Shown here piece by piece: positions 11,788 to 20,691 of a stretch of DNA of 64,000 nucleotides. Numbering within the stretch: the first letter of the stretch is position 1; every line of letters begins with the position of its first letter. The stretch is from Aaosphaeria pasadenensis (Eukaryota; Ascomycota; Dothideomycetes; Pleosporales). The translations under genes and the position numbers were made by a program. The notes beneath the pieces are model-generated. The model did no database searches. It was not told the DNA's origin and saw only the letters and a list, made by a program, of their open reading frames with translations. The stretch spans positions 682,001 through 746,000 of the forward strand of contig JAKLMB010000005.1 of assembly GCA_022813625.1 (NCBI GenBank), given 5' to 3'.

Positions 11788-12290
11788 AGCTTTGTCGACT
11801 TACGCTCAGTCACTGATTCGGAATGTGTATGTTTAGTGCAGGAAGGAGAAGGAATAGCCAGTTCGATGTCTTCAACAAATACGACAAATTATACACACCC
11901 CGCATAACCCCGACAAATGACAAGCATGTAAGAAGTGTATTAATTAATGATCAGACCAAATTTGGCACTACAACGGGCAATGAGAATTGAATTCTCTACA
12001 CTGTCTGCTGATTGACATGTGCCACCCGCATGGACTTCTGTGGCTCGGAATTGCGCGCCGACACCAGTTTTCGCTATCGGCGATGGCCGATCCTTGTGCC
12101 TCGAGTAAGAGTTAATCCCCATAACAATCTCCGGCACTGAAGCTCACCCCTTTCAGACTATCATTTCTTATCTTGACCTTGATTGTTGAAATCTGGTCCT
12201 GCGATCGAAGAACGGAAAGCTTTTGAGAAAGTTGTCTGCAATCATCTTGACAGTGCTGATAGCGAATCAACCGAGCCTCCGATCACCGCC
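11788..12290. promoter_or_regulatory. Divergent promoter, esterase / SDR
   Basis: A 503-bp head-to-head region. It contains two inverted repeats with the same arms as elsewhere in the block: TCGG-N9-CCGA at 12045-12061 and ATCGG-N6-CCGAT at 12076-12091. Regulation by the zinc-cluster factor at 7650-9951 is inferred. Confidence 0.4.
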
Positions 12291-13572
12291 ATGTCTGTTC
12301 CTACATATCACGATGGTGGCGTTGCCGATACAACTTCACCCCTGAATCTTGTTTCGCTCGCTGGTAAATCCGTCATTGTGACAGGAGGTGAGTGGCTGCG
12401 AGGCTGGGCTTACTACCCTAGAAAGTCGTCATTCTGAAGTAATATTTAGGAGCCAATGGTCTTGGAAGAGCCTACACTGAGGCTTTCATCAAATCTGGGT
12501 GAGTCATTGTTACTTTGTGCAGCATGGGCTAATAGAGTCGCTGTCTCACAGGGCATTTGTCACAATCGCAGACGTTGATGTAAAAGCCGGCGAACGCATC
12601 GCTTACGAGCATTCAGGGTACTAATTGAGCATCATAAATCTGACAGTGCTTTCTCATGCTAACTATAAGTATAGTAAAGCACAATTTGTGAAATGTGATG
12701 TACGCGTCTGGGAAGACCAAGTCTCCGTCTTTGAGGCTGCTGTAAGGAACTCGCCGAACCAAAGTTGCGACATTGTGATTGCAAACGCCGGAATTGTAGG
12801 CACAGACGACTTATACAGTCAAGAAGGTGAGACACTACAGTCTCTCGGCTGCCGTCTGATTCCGCAGGAAGAGTCAGCGCTCATTTACTAATCGGTGGAT
12901 AGATCCCACGCAGCCTCCCATTAGACCGAATTTAAGGATTCTTGAGATCAATCTCATCGGAATGGTATACACTACCAAGCTGGCCATGCACTACTTTAGA
13001 CGGCAACCTCAGAGCTTCTCCCGCGATCGATGCCTGATTCTCAAAGGAAGCATCGCTGCTTACGCTGACCAGCCAGGATCGCCACAGTACAACGCGTCAA
13101 AATGGGGAGCTCGAGGACTGATGAGAAATCTACGCCGTACTGCGTGGCGGGATGGTATTCGGGTAAACTTTGTAGCCCCTTGGTAAGTCGACAGACTATG
13201 TGGCACGCCTTAGTATCTTTGCTGAAGTCTCTGAATTCACCAGGTATGTCCGAACTCCTATTCTCTCGGACGTAGTGGTCGACTTTCTTCAAGATAAGGG
13301 TGTCAAATTCGCCACAATCGAGGATTGTGCCAATACAATGCTGCGCATCGCCTCGGTGAAAGAGACAAACGGTGAGTACAATGACCCATCATGGGTAGAT
13401 CTTGGTTGATTGACAATGTGATGTAGGCCGAGCATTTGGCGTTGTGCCAAAGGAAGAATCCCCATCTGGATGTATGGACTTGAGACATGATGATTATGAA
13501 ACAGGTGACTTCCTTAAGGGATGGCAGGAGATTGTGCTGGACACGGCGCAATCTATTGTTGACTTAGCTTAA
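12291..13572 (+). CDS. Short-chain dehydrogenase/reductase (classical SDR)
   Basis: Seven exons: 12291-12387, 12450-12498, 12552-12617, 12675-12826, 12903-13182, 13244-13371 and 13427-13572, giving 305 aa. The cofactor-binding motif TGGANGLG is assembled across intron 1. Further hallmarks are the acidic residue after strand 2 (TIADVD, pointing to NAD), NAGIVG, the catalytic serine region KGSIAAYADQP and the YNASK active-site tetrad. Overall layout resembles fungal relatives of 15-hydroxyprostaglandin dehydrogenase, oxidising a secondary or allylic alcohol; the substrate is not predictable. It is transcribed away from the esterase and is the last gene of the left block. Confidence 0.87.
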
Positions 13573-14327
13573 GCCTTGCACCTATCAAGTAGGTAGTCAT
13601 ACCATAGCAATCTACCTACATAGAACGAGAATCGGAGCAACTGTATCAATGATAGATGATCGGTGTCCACCACTTTTCCTTATCACCCGACAACAAGACC
13701 AAATCACATAAAAAACACTTCTATAAAAGTCCTTTTCAGCATTATCTTATTAGATCATACCCGACTACAAAGCTCACTGACCCTCCTAACCCTAACCTAA
13801 CCCCTAAATCTAACCCTTTCCTAAAGTGTTTTGTAAGATTTGCTCTTATTGTTAGCTACTGAGGAACAAGTAGTAGACAACGATCATCTACCCTGTATCG
13901 ATCATCAGTTTCAAGTCGAACGTGCGATAGAGGACGCACGTGAAATTTCCCTGGTAACTTCCAATACAGCTGAGCAATTTCCCAAGTTCTACGGAGTGCA
14001 TACGGTGAGATTCTATCATCCATGTTCTCGCATTCTTGAAGTCACGGCCCGATGCCTCGGACATATCCCGAATCTGGAATTCTACATAACCACTCACCCT
14101 CGGATTGCATCTCCGACCATGCCGAACTTGCCGCCAAAGCGCGTTCAAGACTGAAACAAGTTTCTCAAGAAGTTCGTTCAGACCATGGCATATAAATGCT
14201 TGCCTTGGGGGGCTTCGAAATTGATAATGCAGTACATACTTACCTCAAGTCCAGTCGCAAGTACGCAACCATTTACCATTTGTTAGCTCAATCGTCACCA
14301 CCACTATCCATCCCAACCATATCAACA
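13573..14327. other. Intergenic region with telomere-like tract
   Basis: 755 bp with no gene. The only structure seen is the degenerate CCCTAA tract at 13781-13824. The 3' half presumably holds the promoter of the membrane-protein gene at 14328. Confidence 0.6.
13781..13824. repeat. Degenerate CCCTAA interstitial telomere-like repeat
   Basis: About 44 bp built from imperfect CCCTAA/CCTAA units (CCTAACCCTAACCTAACC is the best stretch). CCCTAA/TTAGGG is the telomere repeat of most filamentous ascomycetes. It sits at the boundary between the metabolic block and the housekeeping block. Confidence 0.6.
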
Positions 14328-15131
14328 ATGATTGGAGATTCCTTCTTTGATCGCCTTGCGCGGTCTAAACTACTCGCAACGAAGACGGTGCTGCTGATCA
14401 GTGCAACAGGAGGCGCATTCTCCTTCCTTCTCTTCGCGTTCACCTTCGTCGCCGCTCACAACGTACCACCCATGAAAGCATATTGGACGGCAGACCAGAC
14501 CGCCGACTTCTGGAGAAAGCATGTGAAAGGCGCACACGTGGCCGTAGGCCTTCAGCTCTGCAGCGGCATGTTTTACATCCCATTCTCGGCTCTTGTTTCG
14601 CACAACATCCGGGCGGTACCTGGCATCCATCCCATCATTGCAACAACCCAACTAGCTGCTTGTTCAGCTGGAATATTCACGTGGATGGTTGGTGCCATGG
14701 TCTTAGCTACCACGACCTACCGTCTGGACCGGGATCCTGAGATAACGCAAGTCATGACTGACATGTGGTGGTTCACGACGATGATGCCCTGGCCTACCTT
14801 TTTCATTCAGAATTGGGCATGGGGGTATGCCATCATCAAAGATACGAGACCGAATCGGCCATTCCCCAGATTTGTCGCGCTTATCAACATCATCGCGCCT
14901 ATTATTTTCATTCTCCCGACGGCTATGCATACGGTCAAGCGTGGAGCTCTCTCGTGGCAAGGTGGTGTGTCATTCTGGTTGCTGGGTCTTACGTTCGGTG
15001 TACAGCTGTTCGTAGATTCCTACTGCATGGCCTCCGTTGTGTTGCGAGGGAAAGTTGATGCTACAGAGACTAATACTGGACTAAATGGAAAGGTAGAGGT
15101 AGCCAATAGCGGCCCTGAAAGCCCCGTCTAG
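14328..15131 (+). CDS. Six-TM integral membrane protein of unknown function
   Basis: An intronless frame of 267 aa from ATG 14328; the open frame extends further upstream to 14196, but the 14328 start directly precedes the first hydrophobic region. Six hydrophobic spans are apparent at about residues 17-42, 73-92, 104-130, 147-170, 184-204 and 212-238. A Trp-rich loop (TDMWWFTTMMPWP) precedes the fourth. The C-terminus is hydrophilic. It looks like the small polytopic membrane proteins of unknown role common in Pezizomycotina; I do not recognise a named family. No function is assigned. Confidence 0.75.
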   Translation: MIGDSFFDRLARSKLLATKTVLLISATGGAFSFLLFAFTFVAAHNVPPMKAYWTADQTADFWRKHVKGAHVAVGLQLCSGMFYIPFSALVSHNIRAVPGIHPIIATTQLAACSAGIFTWMVGAMVLATTTYRLDRDPEITQVMTDMWWFTTMMPWPTFFIQNWAWGYAIIKDTRPNRPFPRFVALINIIAPIIFILPTAMHTVKRGALSWQGGVSFWLLGLTFGVQLFVDSYCMASVVLRGKVDATETNTGLNGKVEVANSGPESPV

Positions 15132-15528
15132 CCTATTAGGCTGGGGAGACAAGAGAAGCTTTGTGTGTGTAGCCTAGGTAGTTCTCTAAGGTGACAGATA
15201 AGAGAGTATCTTAGTATTAAAATAAATGCATATTTAGTAAATATATCAAGAAAGGTTGTCCATACTTCTTTGTGTTGATCAAAATTACTCGTACCATCTT
15301 GATGGCTTTCTCCTAAGGTCGCGCTCTCACGTGCAGCTGCGAGCTTACCCAGACAGGAAGGATTGGTGCGCGTCTAAACGCGTCCACCATTAATTCTATC
15401 TACCACACTATCCAACATCACCAAGCAGCACTTAACAAACCCACTTAATTCACTCCTCAAAACATCACCTTGATCAATTCTTCTCCATACCCAAATCGCA
15501 AAGAGAAAGCCGCGAGGGAAACATCACA
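15132..15528. other. Intergenic, no feature seen
   Basis: 397 bp between two plus-strand genes; an AT-rich 3' flank followed by the upstream region of the RNase H2C gene. No motif or RNA gene was recognised. Confidence 0.5.
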
Positions 15529-16041
15529 ATGCTCTCCATCCAACCCCCCAGTACCTCCGGTTCCACCACTGGCGCCAGCACCACAAAGAAATGCACTCCC
15601 AATCTCCTCCCAGCCCGTATATCGCATGCCGGTCCCGTCCACGACGCCGAAAAGTACTGGAAACCCACAACAGACGCTGAGACTGGAGTCCAGCATGCGT
15701 ATTTCCGCGGGAGACATCTGTACGGCACGTCGGTGGCGCTGCCGGAGAACTACACTGGCGCAGTGCTGAGTATTACAGAGAAAGATTTGCCGGCGCCGAG
15801 GGCAGAGAGGGGTACGGAAGACGAGGAGGAAGAGGAGGAAGAGAGAGTGGAGGTCAAGATTGCGGAGAGGGTGGGGGAGTTTGACAAGGTTGTGATTTGG
15901 GGACATGGAGGGGTGGTGGATGCGAGTGGGGATGCGTTTACGAAGGGAGTGAACGAGTGGATTGGTTTTGCGGAGGCTATGCATTGTGAGGAGGATGAGG
16001 AAGAGGAGAAGAAGGTGGATCGAGAGGAGAAGAGTGCTTGA
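15529..16041 (+). CDS. rnh203: Ribonuclease H2 subunit C
   Basis: A 170-aa accessory subunit of the trimeric RNase H2, which removes ribonucleotides and RNA/DNA hybrids in the nucleus. Recognised from the subunit C core: NLLPARISHAGPV, KYWKP, the strongly conserved HAYFRGRHLYG and the VALPENYTGAVL strand. A Glu-rich loop (about residues 98-108) interrupts the fold, as in other fungal orthologues, and VVIWGHGG follows it. No introns. The coding strand is C-rich in the first third and G-rich afterwards (see findings). Confidence 0.85.
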   Translation: MLSIQPPSTSGSTTGASTTKKCTPNLLPARISHAGPVHDAEKYWKPTTDAETGVQHAYFRGRHLYGTSVALPENYTGAVLSITEKDLPAPRAERGTEDEEEEEEERVEVKIAERVGEFDKVVIWGHGGVVDASGDAFTKGVNEWIGFAEAMHCEEDEEEEKKVDREEKSA

Positions 16042-16303
16042 AGGAGAAATTGTCAGCTGTGTAATCGGAAGAAGATGAGATGGCAAAGCACATAATGCCA
16101 TCCACGCCACCAAGTGAAGTCGCAAAAGACCGCCAATTGCTCTACTAAGCAAGTAATCCGCGAGATACTTGATTGAGCTCACCCGCCAGGACGGGTCAAG
16201 AAGACATGCGGCGAAGGTGATAAAGAAGATTGCAGGGTGTAATAAATACGGTTCGGCGGAACTGCTGGACACACGTAGAAGAATCTAACCACTATTGCAC
16301 GCT

Positions 16304-17475
16304 TCAGTGCGTGTCTTTGATGACCTGTCTTCCCTCCAGATATGTTTGCCCTGCACTCATAGCGGGTAGCAGCAACATGACAACACTCAACGTCTGTCCG
16401 AATTCCCATGTATTCTCCCCAGCATCATCCAATCCGCACCAGCGTTTCTTGTCTTGGGGTCTGGAGAACTTTTGACTCAGAACCAGAACAACAGACAAAA
16501 TCATCAATATGATCTGAATGATGAACGCAAGAAGAGGGTTCAGGACGAGAATGAACATAATGCAAGAGCCAACGTTTTTAGGAAGAGCAGCTTCGCTGTC
16601 AAAGGAAGCACCCCGGCGCACGAGCGACATGCTTGACCGTCCAGCCATGTCACTGGATCGGTATGCTAGTTCTGTTTGCCTCGGACGATATAGGATGCAT
16701 ATCAGCGCCGTCGAGTACCCAACAAGCATAAAGAACATGGGAACAAGGAAAGATAGACGATGAGCTCTTTGTTGCGATTCGGAACTTCCCCTGTATTCGC
16801 CATGATGTGGCCGTACAGCAAGCGAGGCAATCATAGAGCATAGCAGGAAGAGGGCGAAGACGACGACCATGGTCATGCGAATCTTGGCGATCAATTTGTA
16901 CGTTTGGAAGTATTTACGAAGGGTGATAAGGGCGGCGAGGTGAGAAGACAACGATAATGTGCAAATGTAGAGGATAAGAACGAAGTGGGCGCCTTGTAGT
17001 TCGAGGCTGTTCTGGGCAACCTTGAAAGCATTCTTTAGCCACTGTTGAGAGACAAAGGGGGTCATTGCGAGCTGTAACCTTTATCCAGCCACTGAGCAGG
17101 ACAGCATATCCGGTAATGAGCTGCTGATCTCCCAGCCCAATGATGAGCGGATCCAGAAACGGTCGCCATGCGTAGTTCATCCTCCATTCTGTTCGAAGAA
17201 ACTTGTCGCGGAAGTATTTTAGAGGTTTTCGAAATTCGAAGTGTCCTTTCTTGATATTGAACGTTTGGTCAAGGAGCATAGCCAGAATCGATGCGGCTGT
17301 AGTCATGATGCTTGCGAAGACAAATGCAATCACTACCTAGTAGTTGTTAGCTGACACAGCGGAATACCGCAGAACCAATCCATACACCGATGCCAGAAAT
17401 GTCTGGTTCGGCTCCATTATCACAGTCTCCTCCGAAAGCAGCGGACTCGTCAAAAATTACCCAAGATGGGACCAT
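16304..17475 (-). CDS. Multi-pass membrane protein of unknown function
   Basis: Three exons, 17475-17386, 17336-17079 and 17020-16304, give 354 aa. The start (MVPSWVIFDES) is the ATG that leads directly into the conserved-looking segment EPDISGIGVVIAFVFAS, which is joined across intron 1. After a soluble loop come LGDQQLITGYAVLLSGW and at least four further hydrophobic spans. This arrangement (extracellular ...NPDIAGIGV, then GDQQLVTG) is familiar from a large family of uncharacterised Pezizomycotina membrane proteins. The second intron (17078-17021, 58 nt) uses a weak GTTACA donor, so that boundary is less certain. Role unknown. Confidence 0.7.
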
Positions 17476-17919
17476 GAGATCACGTAGGTTTTTGTCGAGG
17501 GAAGTCCAGTCAACTCAATGCCTTGAAAATACAGGAGACATCCCATTGAATGGAGTAGAGGTAGCGTAGAGCCAGTGAAGGGTAGGGGTGCGGAGGAGTG
17601 TAGGAAGAGGTAAATCAGTCGGAATGAGTTGACGTATATTCTGTCCCAAAACAGCAAGAGCAGGTATACGATAAACAGGCAGTCACCTTGCACCACAATA
17701 CTTATCCTATTCACTTCACCGTGCCTAGTTCACAAGAGCATCTTTATCCTTGAATTGAAAATCTTCACTTCATATTGTGCGCATCATGCGACGTTAGAAC
17801 AAATACAGACGTTGTTGCCGAGGCCGGCAGATCAACTGAAAAAATCCTTTTCCGACTCCAAAACTCCACAGATTGTGTTTCCCATGTTCGAATATATCAT
17901 TCCAAGCACCTAGCAACGA
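17476..17919. other. Intergenic, no feature seen
   Basis: 444 bp between the start of the membrane-protein gene and the 3' end of the polymerase delta subunit gene, both on the minus strand. No coding or repeat signal. Confidence 0.5.
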
Positions 17920-18633
17920 CTAAGCCTCGGCCTCAACTACCATGTTTCGCGAGCTGAGGATCTCATCAACCTGTGATCTTTGTGATGACAGCTTGTCACT
18001 GCTCTCTTGCTCCTTCAATAGAACAGCCAAAACCTCAATGGGCGGGGCCAATCCCAGACGATGCGCCCGCTTCCAGCGCTTTAAACGAGCGATTCCAGTA
18101 CATGGCTGAGCCACAGTTAGCATAATGAATTTGGAGAGAAGAGAACTATCTACGAGGGGAAAAAAACGTAGAGACCTGAATGAGAAAGTACCTACCCCAT
18201 ATTGCGAAGACATGTCGAATTCCCTGAGAATCTTCTCATGTGTGCTCAGAGTGCCCTGGTGCACTCTAGGCGCCTTCCTCTCCGCTTCCTTCGCCTTCCA
18301 ATATTTCTCTATCTTCGCCTTCGTTATGCGCCTCGCTTCATCGTCCTCCGGTGATGACGGGGCGATAGCTTTCTCGGCTTCCTCAATGATCGCAGCTTCC
18401 GCAGTCGTGGGTTCCTCCACAGTAGTGGGTTCGACCTCGACCTCTTTGGTTGTAGCAATCTCAGCTACGGCAGGCTCGGTCGCCTTCTGCGGTGTGTCAT
18501 TGAGCAGACTCTTTGCATTGTGCGTTCGAGCACCGGCTTTGGTGACTTTGTTGGATGCGCCGTGGAATGCGAGGGTGGATTGATTCGACTTCGCAGCCGT
18601 GGCGGTGCCTGTGGTTCGTCGTTTGGGTGGCAT
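17920..18633 (-). CDS. cdm1: DNA polymerase delta subunit 4
   Basis: Two exons, 18633-18196 and 18105-17920 (90-nt intron), 207 aa. It is the smallest, stabilising subunit of replicative polymerase delta in the nucleus. The diagnostic C-terminal block is assembled across the intron: LREFDMSSQYGPCTGIARLKRW, then RAHRLGLAPPIEVLAVL. Near the N-terminus QSTLAFHG matches a PCNA-interacting (PIP) box, and the first residues MPPKRRTTG are basic. The middle is a Glu/Ala/Thr-rich disordered linker. It is head to head with DCS1 across 807 bp. Confidence 0.88.
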   Translation of the reverse strand: MPPKRRTTGTATAAKSNQSTLAFHGASNKVTKAGARTHNAKSLLNDTPQKATEPAVAEIATTKEVEVEPTTVEEPTTAEAAIIEEAEKAIAPSSPEDDEARRITKAKIEKYWKAKEAERKAPRVHQGTLSTHEKILREFDMSSQYGVGTFSFRSLRFFPLVDSSLLSKFIMLTVAQPCTGIARLKRWKRAHRLGLAPPIEVLAVLLKEQESSDKLSSQRSQVDEILSSRNMVVEAEA

Positions 18634-19440
18634 TGTGAGATAGACGTTGCTTGTTTGATGCGCGGGTTACTAGTGTTGAGACTATGAATATGCAGAGTAA
18701 TTATCGAGGCTGTGATGGGTCAGGGAGGGAGTGGTGGTGATGTGGAGCTGGAGCTGGAGCTGTTTCACTGCAGACTAATAGGAATGATCTCATTACAGTG
18801 GGTGGAGAGGGCTTGGCGGACCCTGGGTTGACTGGACGACGCGACTCAACACCAGGTCACGTGCTGATACAACCACCCATCATCCATCTCAATTGGGCCT
18901 ACTGCCAGTGGACAGACATCACCTCGAGGAACAATATAAGTTGCCATCATTGCCAGGTAAGTGGATCTTTTCGATACCAGCTATAGTCGGAAGCTCCAAT
19001 TTTCATTATCTTTAAACATGACAACCACTTCTTGTCAATGTTTTGCAAAATTTCATACAGCCCCGCATACTTCCATCACACATATCAATGTCGATAGCCT
19101 TCAATCTCCCAATTCTTCTATACACTCTATAGAAATTTTGTTTTCTTTACTTGGTCATAGTATACCATGTCTGAAAACTCTGGATGACACTATGGCTATT
19201 TCTTAGAAGAAAGCATCCCAAAACCTATCAGTGTCCCACCATCGAATCCCTTCACCCTCAAAGCTAGTATATATATCTGATATTCACCAGACTCAACCAC
19301 ATCAACACCAATTCTCCCATCCATAGACTAGCAAGATCTCTCCTCATCCCACCACCCAAGGAACCGAAATCCAAAAGAGGACGCACCATAAACCAAACCT
19401 CTCCACCACCAACCATCAGACCACATCTCCATCCCCAACC
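18634..19440. other. Divergent promoter region, cdm1 / DCS1
   Basis: 807 bp. A short GGAGCT direct repeat (three copies) lies near 18743-18760. No gene is apparent; the frames present are short and lack splice or family support. Confidence 0.5.
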
Positions 19441-20436
19441 ATGACCTCCACCACACCCCCCGACGTCGCCGCCCACGTCGAATCCCTGATCCCTCAATTC
19501 TCACCCACCCAGCTCCTCAACGCCGACCAAGCCGGCCGCCGGATCTCCCTCCTCGGCACCATCGCCTCCAAACCCGCCCTCCTCATCGCCGAGCGCGCCG
19601 CCTTCTCCACCAGCCCCAGCACCATAACCAACTTCCCCAGCACCCTAACCGGCATCAAAAACCTCGGCGCCAACGATATCTACGCATGGTTCCTCGCCCA
19701 CTCGTCCCCCTCGCTCCCCCTCTCCCCCTCAACCGCCGACCTAAAACTCAACCTCATCTACCCCTGCACCCCGCAACACATCAAAAAATACACCAAGCAG
19801 CCCCTTCGCGTCGTCACGGAGACCCCCGCCATCTACGCCGCACACATCCGGCCCTACATGGCCGCGGTGCGGGAATCCGGCCGCCTGAACTGGGTGTTCA
19901 ACATTCTAGACGGCGTGACCGAGCAGGACGACATCATCTACCGCGAAAACCGCGGGGAACGCGACGGGTTCCTCATCCTGCCCGACCTCAACTGGGACCG
20001 GAAGACGATGGAGAGTCTGCATTTGCTCGGGCTGGTGGACCGGCGGGACTTGTGGAGCGTGAGGGACTTGAAGAAGGGGGATGGGGAGTGGGTGAGGCAT
20101 GTGAGGGAGCGGTTGGTGGAGAAGACGGTGGAGTTGTATGGCGGGCAAGGGGTCGAGAGGGATATGTTGAAGACGTATGTGCATTATCAGCCGACGTATT
20201 ATCACTTTCATGTCCATGTCGTGCATGTGGCGTTGGAGGCTGGGGCCACGCAGGCGACGGGGAAGGCGCTGGGGTTGGAGAATGTGGTTTCGGTGTTGGA
20301 GAATTTGAGGGATAGGGAGGATGGGGTGGAGGCGAGTATGGCGGATGTGGATTTGACGTATCATGTCGGTGAGCAGAGTGAGCTGTGGGAGAAGATTTGG
20401 CTGCCGCTTAAGGAGGGGAGGGCGGTGGAGTTGTGA
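19441..20436 (+). CDS. DCS1: Scavenger mRNA decapping enzyme DcpS
   Basis: A single-exon frame of 331 aa. The enzyme hydrolyses the residual m7GpppN cap left after 3'-5' mRNA decay, acting as a domain-swapped dimer. The HIT-type catalytic motif HFHVHVVHV lies at about residue 253, preceded by KTYVHYQPTYY. The cap-binding part is seen in NWVFNILDGVTEQDDIIY and GFLILPDLNWD. The gene is strikingly C-rich at third positions up to about 20000, then G-rich to the end. A 209-aa frame at 19686-20315 is only a shadow of this GC-rich gene. Confidence 0.93.
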   Translation: MTSTTPPDVAAHVESLIPQFSPTQLLNADQAGRRISLLGTIASKPALLIAERAAFSTSPSTITNFPSTLTGIKNLGANDIYAWFLAHSSPSLPLSPSTADLKLNLIYPCTPQHIKKYTKQPLRVVTETPAIYAAHIRPYMAAVRESGRLNWVFNILDGVTEQDDIIYRENRGERDGFLILPDLNWDRKTMESLHLLGLVDRRDLWSVRDLKKGDGEWVRHVRERLVEKTVELYGGQGVERDMLKTYVHYQPTYYHFHVHVVHVALEAGATQATGKALGLENVVSVLENLRDREDGVEASMADVDLTYHVGEQSELWEKIWLPLKEGRAVEL

Positions 20437-20691
20437 ATGAATGTTCGACAGGCATTAACGATCAGAGAAGGGAATTCTAGATGGAAGACAAGACAAGACA
20501 ATTGTAGATGCATAACATAGACATGACCGAAATGTTCGCTCTTGGTACTCGCAGGTACAGAAGAGCCTCAGATATCACCGAAGTCAAACACCGCCCACGC
20601 AATAGTAGAACCCATGCAACACTCCCTTCCGCCCATTACCCACCACCACAACATTGCTAAACCTCCTCATTACCATCAACTACAACCCTGC

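Noticed and set aside
13840..14154. 104-codon ORF before the six-TM protein gene
   Set aside because: No family match and no splice signals joining it to the downstream gene.
15457..16272. 271-codon minus-strand ORF
   Set aside because: Low-complexity Leu/Ser/His text antisense to RNase H2 subunit C, which carries the conserved motifs on the plus strand.
19686..20315. 209-codon plus-strand ORF inside DCS1
   Set aside because: Pro/Arg/Gly-rich out-of-frame shadow of a very GC-rich gene.
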